Shown here piece by piece: positions 1-12,427 of a stretch of DNA of 64,000 bases (position 1 is its first letter; every line of letters starts with the position of its first letter). The stretch lies in assembly GCA_030762935.1 (NCBI GenBank), contig CM060883.1, forward strand, positions 95,524,501-95,588,500. Reading direction: 5' to 3'. Both the position numbers and the translations under genes were made by a program. Source of the stretch: Hymenopus coronatus (lineage: Eukaryota; Arthropoda; Insecta; Mantodea; Hymenopodidae). Under the pieces are notes generated by a model. That model was not told the origin of the DNA, searched no databases, and saw nothing but the letters and a program-made list of their open reading frames with translations.

Positions 1-3000
1 AAATGGCAAGGTTGAGCATTCCAGTCCAAGTTGGGAACCTTGTGTATCATTTATATGGAGAGATAGAGCAATCCAGTCCAAGTTTGGAATCTCTTATATT
101 ATTTAAATGGCAAGGTTGAGCATTCCAGTCCAAGTTTGGAACCTCGTGTATCGTTTAAATGGCAGGATTGAGCATTCCAGTGCAAATTTGGAACCTCCTA
201 TATCATTTAAATGGCAAGGTTGAGCATTCCGGTCCAAGTTTGGAACCTCGTGAGTCATTTAAATGGCAAGGGTGAGCACTTCAGCGCAAGATTGAAACCT
301 CGTGTATCATTTAAATGGCAAGGTTGAGCATTACAGTCCAAGTTTGGAACCTCGTGAGTCATTTAAGTGGCAAGGTTGGCCATTCCAGTCCAAGTTTGGA
401 ACCTCGTGAGTCATTTAAATGGCAAGGTTGAGCATGCAGTCCGAGTTTGGAACCTCATATATCGTTAAAATGCCAAGGTTGAGCATTCCAGTCCAAGTTT
501 CGAACCTCGCATATCATTTAAATGACAAGGTTGAGCACCTCAGTCCAGGTTTGGAGCCTCGTGTTTCATTTAAATGGCAAGGTTGAGCATTCCACTCCAA
601 GTCTGGAACCTCGTGAGTCATATAAATGGCAAGGTTGAGCATTCCAGTCCAAGTTTAGGACCTCGTGTATCATTTGAATGGCAAGGTTGAGCATTCCAGT
701 CCAAGATGGGAACCTCGTGTATCATTTAAATTGCAAGGTTGGGGATTCCAGCCCAAGTTTGGAACCTCGTGTATGATTTAAAAGGCAAGGTTGAGCATTC
801 CAGTCCAAGTTTGGTACCTCGTGTATCATTTAAATGGCAAGGTTAAGCATCCCAGCCCAAGTTTGGAATCTCGTGTATGATTTAAATGGCAAGGCTGATC
901 ATTCCAGTCCAAGTATGGAACCTCGTGTATCATTTAAATGGCAAGGTTCAGCATTCCAGCCTAAATTTGGAACCTTGTGTGTCATTTGAATGGCAAGGTT
1001 GAGCATTCCAGTCCAGGTATGGCACCTCATGATTCATTTAAATGGCAAAGTTGAGCATTCCAGTCCAAGTTTGGAACCTCGTGAGTTATTTAAATGGCAC
1101 GGTTGAGCATTCCAGTCCAAGTTTGAAAACTCGTGAGTCATTTAAATGGCAACGTTGGGCATTCCAGTCCAAGTTTGGAACCTCGTGAGTCATTTAAATG
1201 GCAAGGTTGGGCATTCTAGTCCAAGTTTAGAACATCCTGAGGAATTTTAATGGCAAGGTTGAGAATACCAGCCCAAGTTTGGAACCTCGTGTGTCATTTG
1301 AATGGCAAGGTTGAGCATTCCAGTCCAAGTTTGGAACCTCGCATTACATTTAAATGGTAAGGTTGAGCATTACAGTCCAAATTTGGAACCTCGGGTATCA
1401 TTTAAATGGCAAGGTTTTGCGTTCCAGTCCAAGTTTGGAACCTTATGTATCATTTATATGGCAAGGTTGAGCATTCCAATCCAAGTTTGGAACCTCGTGA
1501 GTCATTTAAATGGCAAGGTTACGCATTCCAGTCCAAGTTTGGAACCTCGTGTATCATTTAAATACCATGATTGAGCATTCCAGTCCAAGTTTGGAACCTC
1601 GTAAGTCATTTATATGGTAAGGTTGAGCATTCCAGTCCGAGTTTGGAACCTCGTATATAATTTAAATGGCAAGGTTTAGCATTCCAGTCCAAGCTTGGAA
1701 CCTCGTGAGTCATTTAAATGGCAAGGTTGAGCATCCCAGTCCAAATTTGGAGCCACGTGTATCATTATGTGGCAAGGCTGAGCATTCCAGTCCAAGTTTG
1801 GAACCTCGTGAGTCATTTATATGGCAAGGTTGAGCATTCCAGTCCAAGTTCGGGACCTCGTGTATCATTGGAATGGCAAGGTTGAGCATTCCAGTCCAAG
1901 TTTGGAACCTCGTGTATCATTTAAATGGCAAGGTTGAGCATTCCAGTCCAAGTTTGGAACCTCGTGAGTCATTTAAATGGCAAGGTTGGCCATTCCAGTC
2001 CAAGTCTGGAACCTCGTGAGTCATTTAAATGGCAAGGTTGAGCATTGCAGTCCGAGTTTGGAACCTCATATAACGATAAAGTGCCAAAGTTGAGCATTCC
2101 AGTCCAAGTTTGGAACCTCGCATATCATTTAAATGGCAAGGTTGAGCACCTCAGTCCAAGTTTGGAGCCTCGTGTATCATTTAAATGGCAAGGTTGAGCA
2201 TTCCACTCCAAGTCTGGAACCTCGTGTATCATTTAAATGGCAAGGTTCAGCATTCCAGCCCAAATTTGGAACCTTGTGTGTCATTTGAATGGCAAGGTTG
2301 AGCATTCCAGTCCAAGTTTGGAACCTCGTGTATCATTTAAATGGCAAAGTTGAGCGTTCCAGTCCAAGTTTAGAACCTCGTGAGTCATTTAAATGGCAAC
2401 GTTGGGCATTCCAGTCCAAGTTTAGAACCTCGTGAGTCATTTAAATGGCAAGGTTGGGCATTCCAGTCCAAGTTTAGGAACCTCCTGAGTAATTTTAATG
2501 GCAAGGTTGAGAATACCAGCCCAAGTTTGGAACCTCGTGTGTCATTTGAATGGCAAGGTTGAGCATTCCAGTCCAAGTATGGAACCTCATTATTCATTTA
2601 AATGGCAAAGTTGAGCATTCCAGTCCAAGTTTGGAACCTCGTGAGTTATTTAAATGGCACGGTTGAGCATTCCAGTCCAAGTTTGAAAACTCGTGAGTCA
2701 TTTAAATGGAATCGTTGGGCATTCCAGTCCAAGTTTGGAACCTCGTGAGTCATTTAAATGGCAAGATTGGGCATTCCAGTCCAAGTTTAGGAACCTTCTG
2801 AGTAATTTTAATGGCAAGGTTGAGAATACCAGCCCAAGTTTGGAACCTCGTGTGTCATTTAAATGGCAAGTTTGAGCATTCCAGTCCAATTTTGGAACCT
2901 CGCATATCATATAAATGGCAAGGTTAAGCATTCCAGTCCAAGTTTGGAACCTCGCATTACATTTAAATGGTAATGTTGAGCATTCCAGTCCAAATTTGGA

Positions 3001-5235
3001 ACCTCGGGTATCATTTATATGGCAAGGTTTTGCGTTCCAGTCCAAGTTTGGAACCTTGTGTATCATTTAGATGGCAAGGTTGAGCATTCCAATCCAAGTT
3101 TGGAACCTCGTGAGTCATTTAAATGGCAAGGTTACGCATTCCAGTCCAAGTTTGGAACCTTGTGTATCATTTAAATACCAAGATTGAGCATTCCAGTCCA
3201 AGTTTGAAACCTCGTGAGTCATTTATATGGCAAGGTTGAGCATTCCAGTCTGAGTTTGGAACCTCGTATATCATTTAAATGGCAAGGTTTAGCATTCCAG
3301 TCCAAGCTTATAACCTCGTGAGTCATTTAAATGGCAAGGTTGAGCATCCCAGTCCAAATTTGGAGCCACGTGTATCATTTAAATGGCAAGGTTGAGCATT
3401 CCAGTCCAAGTTTGGAACCTCGTGAGACATATATATGGCAAGGTTGAGCATTCCAGTGCAAGTTCGGGACCTCGTGTATCATTTGAATGGCAAGGTTGAG
3501 CATTCCAGTCCAAGTTTGGAACCTCGTGTATCATTTAAATGGCAAGGTTGAGCATTCCAGCCCAACCTTGGAACCTCGCGTATGATTTAAATGGCAAGGT
3601 TGAGCATTCCAGTCCAAGTTTGGAATCCCTTGTATGATTTATATGGCAAGGTTGAGCATTCCAGTCCAAGTTTGGAACCTCGTGTATCATTTAAATGGCA
3701 AGGGTGAGCATTCCAGCGCAAGTTTGGAACCTTGTGTGTCAGTTGAGTGGCAAGGTTGAGCATTCCAGTCCAAGTGTGGAACCTCGTGTATCATTTAAAT
3801 GGCAAGGTTAAGCATTGTAGTCCAAGTTTGGAACCTCGTGAGTCATTTAAATGGCACGGTTGAACATTCCAGTCCAAGTTTCTAACCTCGTTAGTCATTT
3901 AAATGGCAACGTTGGGCATTCCAGTCCAAGTTTGGAAGCTCGTGAGTCATTTAAATGGCAAGGTTGGGCATTCCAGCCCAAATTTGGAACCTTGTGTGTC
4001 ATTTGAATGGCAAGATTGAGCATTCCACTCCAAGTTTGGACCCTCGTGATTAATTTAAATGGCAAAGTTGAGCATTCCAGTCCAAGTTTGGAACCTCGTG
4101 TATCATTTAAATGACTACGTTGAGCATTGCAGTGCAAGTTTGGAACCTCGTGAGTCATTTAAATGGCACGGTTGACCATTCCAGTCCAAATATGGAACCT
4201 CGTGAGTCATTTAAATGGCAACGCTGGGCATTCCAGTCCAAGTTTGGAACCTCGTGAGTCATTTAAATGGCAAGTTTGGGCATTCGAGTCCAAGTTTGGA
4301 ACCTCGCATATCATTTAAATGGCAAGTTTGAGCATTCCAGTCCAAGTTTGGAACCTCGTGTATCATTTAAATGGCAAGGTTGAGCATTCCAGTCCAAGTT
4401 TGGAACCTCGTATATCATTTATATGGCAAGGTTTAGCGTTCCAGTCCAAGTTTGGAACCACGTGTATTATTAAATGGCAAGATTGAGCATTCCATTCCAA
4501 GTTTATAACCACGTGTGTCATTTAAATGGCAAGGTTGAGCATTCCAGTCCAAGTTTGGAACCTCGTATATCGTTTAAGTGGCAAGGTTGAGCATTTCAGT
4601 CCAAGTTGGGAACCTTGTGTATCATTTAAATGGCGAGATAGTGCAATCCAGTCCAAGTTTGGAATCTGGTACATCATTTAAATGGCACGGTTGAGCATTC
4701 CAGTCCAAGTTTGGAACCTTGTGATTCATTAAAGGGTAACGTTGGGCATTCCAGTCCAAGTTTTGAACCTCGTGAGTCATATAAATGGCAAGGTTGGGCA
4801 TTCCAGTCCAAGTTTAGAAACCTCCTGAGTAATTTTAATGGGAAGGTTGAGCATTCCAGTCCAAGTTTGGAACCTCGTGAGTCATTCAAATGGCAAAGTT
4901 AAGCATTCAAGCCCAAGTTTGGAACCTCGTGAGTCATTCAAATGGCAAGGTTGAGCATTCCAGCCCAAGTTTGGAACCTCGTGTGTCATTTGAATGGCAA
5001 GGTTGAGCATTCCAGTCCAAGTTTGGAACCTCGTATATCATTTAAATGGCAAGGTTGAGCATTCCAGTCCAAGTTTGGAACCTCGTGTATCATTTAAATG
5101 GCAAGATTGAGCTTTCCAGTCCAAGTTTGGAACCTCGTATATCATTTGAATGGCAAGGTTGAGCGTTCCAGTCCAAGTTTGAAACCTCGTTTATTAATTA
5201 AATGGCAAGGTGTAGCATTCCGTTCCAAGTTTGGA
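1..5235. repeat. Higher-order block, copy 1 (repeated at 16428-21660)
   Basis: The order of variant monomers here recurs at an offset of about 16426-16427 bp. Distinctive variants line up in sequence: the gagatagagcaatcc monomer at ~56, the ataacgataaagtgcc monomer at ~2070, and the cattaaagggtaacg monomer at ~4728 (partner at ~21154). The first ~2120 bp recur a third time at 12428-14548. Copies differ by scattered single bases, so the repeat is of long segments and not just of the monomer. Confidence 0.85.
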
Positions 5236-6400
5236 ACCTCGTGAGTCATTTAAATGGCAAGGTTGGGCATTCCAGTCCAAGTTTGGAACCTCGCATATCA
5301 TTTAAATGGCAAGTCTGAGCATTCCAGTCCAAGTTTGGAACCTCGTGTATCATTTAAATGGCAAGGTTGAGCATTCCAGTCCAAGTTTGGAACCTCGTAT
5401 ATCATTTATATGGCAAGGTTTAGCGTTCCAGTCCAAGTTTGGAACCTCGTGTATTATTAAATGGCAAGATTGAGCATTCCATTCCAAGTTTATAACCTCG
5501 TGTGTCATTTAAATGGCAAGGTTGAGCATTCCAATCCAAGTTTGGAACCTCGTGAGTCATTTAAATGGCAAGGTTACGCATTCCAGTCCAAGTTTGGAAC
5601 CTCGCGTATCATTTAAATACCAAGATTGAGCATTCCAATCCAAGTTTGGAACCTCGTGAGTCATTTATATGGCAAGGTTGAGCATTCCAGTCCGAGTTTG
5701 GAACCTCGTATATCATTTAAATGGCAAGGTTTAGCATTCCAGTCCAAGCTTGGAACATCGTGTATCGTTTAAATTGCAGGGTTGAGCATTCCAGTGCAAA
5801 TTTGGAACCTCCTATATCATTTAAATGGCAAGGTTGAGCATTGCAGTCCAAGTTTCTAAACCTCGTGAGTAATTTTAATCGGAAGGTTGAGCATTCCAGT
5901 CCAAGTTTGGAACCTCGTGAGTCATTCAAATGGCAAAGTTGAGCATTCAAGCCCAAGTTTGGAACCTCGTGAGTCATTCAAATGGCAAGGTTGAGCATTC
6001 CAGTCCAAGTTGGGAACCTTGTGTATCATTTAAATGGCGAGATAGAGCAATCCAGTCCAAGTTTGGAACCTCGTGTATCATTTAAATGGCAAGGTTGAGC
6101 ATTCCAGCCCAACCTTGGAACCTCGCGTATGATTTAAATGGCAAGGTTGAGCATTCCAGTCCAAGTTTGGAATCCCTTGTATGATTTATATGGCAAGGTT
6201 GAGCATTCCAGTCCAAGTTTGGAACCTCGTGTATCATTTAAATGGCAAGGGTGAGCATTCCAGCGCAAGTTTGGAACCTTGTGTGTCAGTTGAGTGGCAA
6301 GGTTGAGCATTCCAGTCCAAGTGTGGAACCTCGTGTATCATTTAAATGGCAAGGTTAAGCATTGTAGTCCAAGTTTGGAACCTCGTGAGTCATTTAAATG
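2640..6400. repeat. Higher-order repeat, ~4005-bp period, first unit
   Basis: This stretch of about 72 monomers recurs at an offset of 4005 bp (77 monomers) at 6645-10400. Upstream of ~2700 the offset is 4057 bp (78 monomers), because the second copy lacks one monomer near 6770. Variant monomers at ~3900, ~4690 and ~5730 have near-identical partners at ~7905, ~8695 and ~9735. Confidence 0.85.
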
Positions 6401-6644
6401 GCACGGTTGAACATTCCAGTCCAAGTTTCTAACCTCGTTAGTCATTTAAATGGCAACGTTGGGCATTCCAGTCCAAGTTTAGAACCTCGTGAGTCATTTA
6501 AATGGCAAGGTTGGGCATTCCAGTCCAAGTTTAGGAACCTCCTGAGTAATTTTAATGGCAAGGTTGAGAATACCAGCCCAAGTTTGGAACCTCGTGTGTC
6601 ATTTGAATGGCAAGGTTGAGCATTCCAGTCCAAGTATGGAACCT

Positions 6645-9600
6645 CATTATTCATTTAAATGGCAAAGTTGAGCATTCCAGTCCAAGTTTGGAACCTCGTG
6701 AGTTATTTAAATGGCACGGTTGAGCATTCCAGTCCAAGTTTGAAAACTCGTGAGTCATTTAAATGGAATCGTTGGGCATTCCAGTCCAAGTTTAGGAACC
6801 TTCTGAGTAATTTTAATGGCAAGGTTGAGAATACCAGCCCAAGTTTGGAACCTCGTGTGTCATTTAAATGGCAAGTTTGAGCATTCCAGTCCAATTTTGG
6901 AACCTCGCATATCATATAAATGGCAAGGTTAAGCATTCCAGTCCAAGTTTGGAACCTCGCATTACATTTAAATGGTAATGTTGAGCATTCCAGTCCAAAT
7001 TTGGAACCTCGGGTATCATTTATATGGCAAGGTTTTGCGTTCCAGTCCAAGTTTGGAACCTTGTGTATCATTTAGATGGCAAGGTTGAGCATTCCAATCC
7101 AAGTTTGGAACCTCGTGAGTCATTTAAATGGCAAGGTTACGCATTCCAGTCCAAGTTTGGAACCTTGTGTATCATTTAAATACCAAGATTGAGCATTCCA
7201 GTCCAAGTTTGAAACCTCGTGAGTCATTTATATGGCAAGGTTGAGCATTCCAGTCTGAGTTTGGAACCTCGTATATCATTTAAATGGCAAGGTTTAGCAT
7301 TCCAGTCCAAGCTTATAACCTCGTGAGTCATTTAAATGGCAAGGTTGAGCATCCCAGTCCAAATTTGGAGCCACGTGTATCATTTAAATGGCAAGGTTGA
7401 GCATACCAGTCCAAGTTTGGAACCTCGTGAGACATATATATGGCAAGGTTGAGCATTCCAGTGCAAGTTCGGGACCTCGTGTATCATTTGAATGGCAAGG
7501 TTGAGCATTCCAGTCCAAGTTTGGAACCTCGTGTATCATTTAAATGGCAAGGTTGAGCATTCCAGCCCAACCTTGGAACCTCGCGTATGATTTAAATGGC
7601 AAGGTTGAGCATTCCAGTCCAAGTTTGGAATCCCTTGTATGATTTATATGGCAAGGTTGAGCATTCCAGTCCAAGTTTGGAACCTCGTGTATCATTTAAA
7701 TGGCAAGGGTGAGCATTCCAGCGCAAGTTTGGAACCTTGTGTGTCAGTTGAGTGGCAAGGTTGAGCATTCCAGTCCAAGTGTGGAACCTCGTGTATCATT
7801 TAAATGGCAAGGTTAAGCATTGTAGTCCAAGTTTGGAACCTCGTGAGTCATTTAAATGGCACGGTTGAACATTCCAGTCCAAGTTTCTAACCTCGTTAGT
7901 CATTTAAATGGCAACGTTGGGCATTCCAGTCCAAGTTTGGAAGCTCGTGAGTCATTTAAATGGCAAGGTTGGGCATTCCAGCCCAAATTTGGAACCTTGT
8001 GTGTCATTTGAATGGCAAGATTGAGCATTCCACTCCAAGTTTGGACCCTCGTGATTAATTTAAATGGCAAAGTTGAGCATTCCAGTCCAAGTTTGGAACC
8101 TCGTGTATCATTTAAATGACTACGTTGAGCATTGCAGTCCAAGTTTGGAACCTCGTGAGTCATTTAAATGGCACGGTTGACCATTCCAGTCCAAATATGG
8201 AACCTCGTGAGTCATTTAAATGGCAACGCTGGGCATTCCAGTCCAAGTTTGGAACCTCGTGAGTCATTTAAATGGCAAGTTTGGGCATTCGAGTCCAAGT
8301 TTGGAACCTCGCATATCATTTAAATGGCAAGTTTGAGCATTCCAGTCCAAGTTTGGAACCTCGTGTATCATTTAAATGGCAAGGTTGAGCATTCCAGTCC
8401 AAGTTTGGAACCTCGTATATCATTTATATGGCAAGGTTTAGCGTTCCAGTCCAAGTTTGGAACCTCGTGTATTATTAAATGGCAAGATTGAGCATTCCAT
8501 TCCAAGTTTATAACCACGTGTGTCATTTAAATGGCAAGGTTGAGCATTCCAGTCCAAGTTTGGAACCTCGTATATCGTTTAAGTGGCAAGGTTGAGCATT
8601 TCAGTCCAAGTTGGGAACCTTGTGTATCATTTAAATGGCGAGATAGTGCAATCCAGTCCAAGTTTGGAATCTGGTACATCATTTAAATGGCACGGTTGAG
8701 CATTCCAGTCCAAGTTTGGAACCTTGTGATTCATTAAAGGGTAACGTTGGGCATTCCAGTCCAAGTTTTGAACCTCGTGAGTCATATAAATGGCAAGGTT
8801 GGGCATTCCAGTCCAAGTTTAGAAACCTCCTGAGTAATTTTAATGGGAAGGTTGAGCATTCCAGTCCAAGTTTGGAACCTCGTGAGTCATTCAAATGGCA
8901 AAGTTAAGCATTCAAGCCCAAGTTTGGAACCTCGTGAGTCATTCAAATGGCAAGGTTGAGCATTCCAGCCCAAGTTTGGAACCTCGTGTGTCATTTGAAT
9001 GGCAAGGTTGAGCATTCCAGTCCAAGTTTGGAACCTCGTATATCATTTAAATGGCAAGGTTGAGCATTCCAGTCCAAGTTTGGAACCTCGTGTATCATTT
9101 AAATGGCAAGATTGAGCTTTCCAGTCCAAGTTTGGAACCTCGTATATCATTTGAATGGCAAGGTTGAGCGTTCCAGTCCAAGTTTGAAACCTCGTTTATT
9201 AATTAAATGGCAAGGTGTAGCATTCCGTTCCAAGTTTGGAACCTCGTGAGTCATTTAAATGGCAAGGTTGGGCATTCCAGTCCAAGTTTGGAACCTCGCA
9301 TATCATTTAAATGGCAAGTCTGAGCATTCCAGTCCAAGTTTGGAACCTCGTGTATCATTTAAATGGCAAGGTTGAGCATTCCAGTCCAAGTTTGGAACCT
9401 CGTATATCATTTATATGGCAAGGTTTAGCGTTCCAGTCCAAGTTTGGAACCTCGTGTATTATTAAATGGCAAGATTGAGCATTCCATTCCAAGTTTATAA
9501 CCTCGTGTGTCATTTAAATGGCAAGGTTGAGCATTCCAATCCAAGTTTGGAACCTCGTGAGTCATTTAAATGGCAAGGTTACGCATTCCAGTCCAAGTTT

Positions 9601-10400
9601 GGAACCTCGCGTATCATTTAAATACCAAGATTGAGCATTCCAATCCAAGTTTGGAACCTCGTGAGTCATTTATATGGCAAGGTTGAGCATTCCAGTCCGA
9701 GTTTGGAACCTCGTATATCATTTAAATGGCAAGGTTTAGCATTCCAGTCCAAGCTTGGAACATCGTGTATCGTTTAAATTGCAGGGTTGAGCATTCCAGT
9801 GCAAATTTGGAACCTCCTATATCATTTAAATGGCAAGGTTGAGCATTGCAGTCCAAGTTTCTAAACCTCGTGAGTAATTTTAATCGGAAGGTTGAGCATT
9901 CCAGTCCAAGTTTGGAACCTCGTGAGTCATTCAAATGGCAAAGTTGAGCATTCAAGCCCAAGTTTGGAACCTCGTGAGTCATTCAAATGGCAAGGTTGAG
10001 CATTCCAGTCCAAGTTGGGAACCTTGTGTATCATTTAAATGGCGAGATAGAGCAATCCAGTCCAAGTTTGGAACCTCGTGTATCATTTAAATGGCAAGGT
10101 TGAGCATTCCAGCCCAACCTTGGAACCTCGCGTATGATTTAAATGGCAAGGTTGAGCATTCCAGTCCAAGTTTGGAATCCCTTGTATGATTTATATGGCA
10201 AGGTTGAGCATTCCAGTCCAAGTTTGGAACCTCGTGTATCATTTAAATGGCAAGGGTGAGCATTCCAGCGCAAGTTTGGAACCTTGTGTGTCAGTTGAGT
10301 GGCAAGGTTGAGCATTCCAGTCCAAGTGTGGAACCTCGTGTATCATTTAAATGGCAAGGTTAAGCATTGTAGTCCAAGTTTGGAACCTCGTGAGTCATTT
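6645..10400. repeat. Higher-order repeat, ~4005-bp period, second unit
   Basis: Partner of 2640-6400. Part of it recurs again at offset 2547 bp (49 monomers): 7900-9560 matches 10447-12110. After that the offset falls to 2443 bp because two more monomers are missing. The indels are whole monomers, as expected from unequal exchange. Confidence 0.82.
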
Positions 10401-12427
10401 AAATGGCACGGTTGAACATTCCAGTCCAAGTTTCTAACCTCGTTAGTCATTTAAATGGCAACGTTGGGCATTCCAGTCCAAGTTTGGAAGCTCGTGAGTC
10501 ATTTAAATGGCAAGGTTGGGCATTCCAGCCCAAATTTGGAACCTTGTGTGTCATTTGAATGGCAAGATTGAGCATTCCACTCCAAGTTTGGACCCTCGTG
10601 ATTAATTTAAATGGCAAAGTTGAGCATTCCAGTCCAAGTTTGGAACCTCGTGTATCATTTAAATGACAACGTTGAGCATTGCAGTCCAAGTTTGGAACCT
10701 CGTGAGTCATTTAAATGGCACGGTTGACCATTCCAGTCCAAATTTGGAACCTCGTGAGTCATTTAAATGGCAACGCTGGGCATTCCAGTCCAAGTTTGGA
10801 ACCTCGTGAGTCATTTAAATGGCAAGTTTGGGCATTCGAGTCCAAGTTTGGAACCTCGCATATCATTTAAATGGCAAGTTTGAGCATTCCAGTCCAAGTT
10901 TGGAACCTCGTGTATCATTTAAATGGCAAGGTTGAGCATTCCAGTCCAAGTTTGGAACCTCGTATATCATTTATATGGCAAGGGTTAGCGTTCCAGTCCA
11001 AGTTTGGGACCTCGTGTATTATTAAATGGCAAGATTGAGCATTCCATTCCAAGTTTATAACCTCGTGTGTCATTTAAATGGCAAGGTTGAGCATTCCAGT
11101 CCAAGTTTGGAACCTCGTATATCGTTTAAGTGGCAAGGTTGAGCATTTCAGTCCAAGTTGGGAACCTTGTGTATCATTTAAATGGCGAGATAGAGCAATC
11201 CAGTCCAAGTTTGGAATCTGGTACATCATTTAAATGGCACGGTTGAGCATTCCAGTCCAAGTTTGGAACCTTGTGATTCATTAAAGGGTAACGTTGGGCA
11301 TTCCAGTCCAAGTTTTGAACCTCGTGAGTCATATAAATGGCAAGGTTGGGCATTCCAGTCCAAGTTTAGAAACCTCCTGAGTAATTTTAATGGGAAGGTT
11401 GAGCATTCCAGTCCAAGTTTGGAACCTCGTGAGTCATTCAAATGGCAAAGTTAAGCATTCAAGCCCAAGTTTGGAACCTCGTGAGTCATTCAAATGGCAA
11501 GGTTGAGCATTCCAGCCCAAGTTTGGAACCTCGTGTGTCATTTGAATGGCAAGGTTGAGCATTCCAGTCCAAGTTTGGAACCTCGTATATCATTTAAATG
11601 GCAAGGTTGAGCATTCCAGTCCAAGTTTGGAACCTCGTGTATCATTTAAATGGCAAGATTGAGCTTTCCAGTCCAAGTTTGGAACCTCGTATATCATTTG
11701 AATGGCAAGGTTGAGCGTTCCAGTCCAAGTTTGAAACCTCGTGTATTAATTAAATGGCAAGGTGTAGCATTCCGTTCCAAGTTTGGAACCTCGTGAGTCA
11801 TTTAAATGGCAAGGTTGGGCATTCCAGTCCAAGTTTGGAACCTCGCATATCATTTAAATGGCAAGTCTGAGCATTCCAGTCCAAGTTTGGAACCTCGTGT
11901 ATCATTTAAATGGCAAGGTTGAGCATTCCAGTCCAAGTTTGGAACCTCGTATATCATTTATATGGCAAGGTTTAGCGTTCCAGTCCAAGTTTGGAACCTC
12001 GTGTATTATTAAATGGCAAGATTGAGCATTCCATTCCAAGTTTATAACCTCGTGTGTCATTTAAATGGCAAGGTTGAGCATTCCAATCCAAGTTTGGAAC
12101 CTCGTGAGTCATTTAAATGGCAAGGTTACGCATTCCAGTCCAAGTTTGGAACCTCGTATATCATTTAAATGGCAAGGTTTAGCATTCCAGTCCAAGCTTG
12201 GAACATCGTGTATCGTTTAAATTGCAGGGTTGAGCATTCCAGTGCAAATTTGGAACCTCCTATATCATTTAAATGGCAAGGTTGAGCATTGCAGTCCAAG
12301 TTTCTAAACCTCGTGAGTAATTTTAATGGGAAGGTTGAGCATTCCAGTCCAAGTTTGGAACCTCGTGAGTCATTCAAATGGCAAAGTTGAGCATTCAAGC
12401 CCAAGTTTGGAACCTCGTGAGTCATTC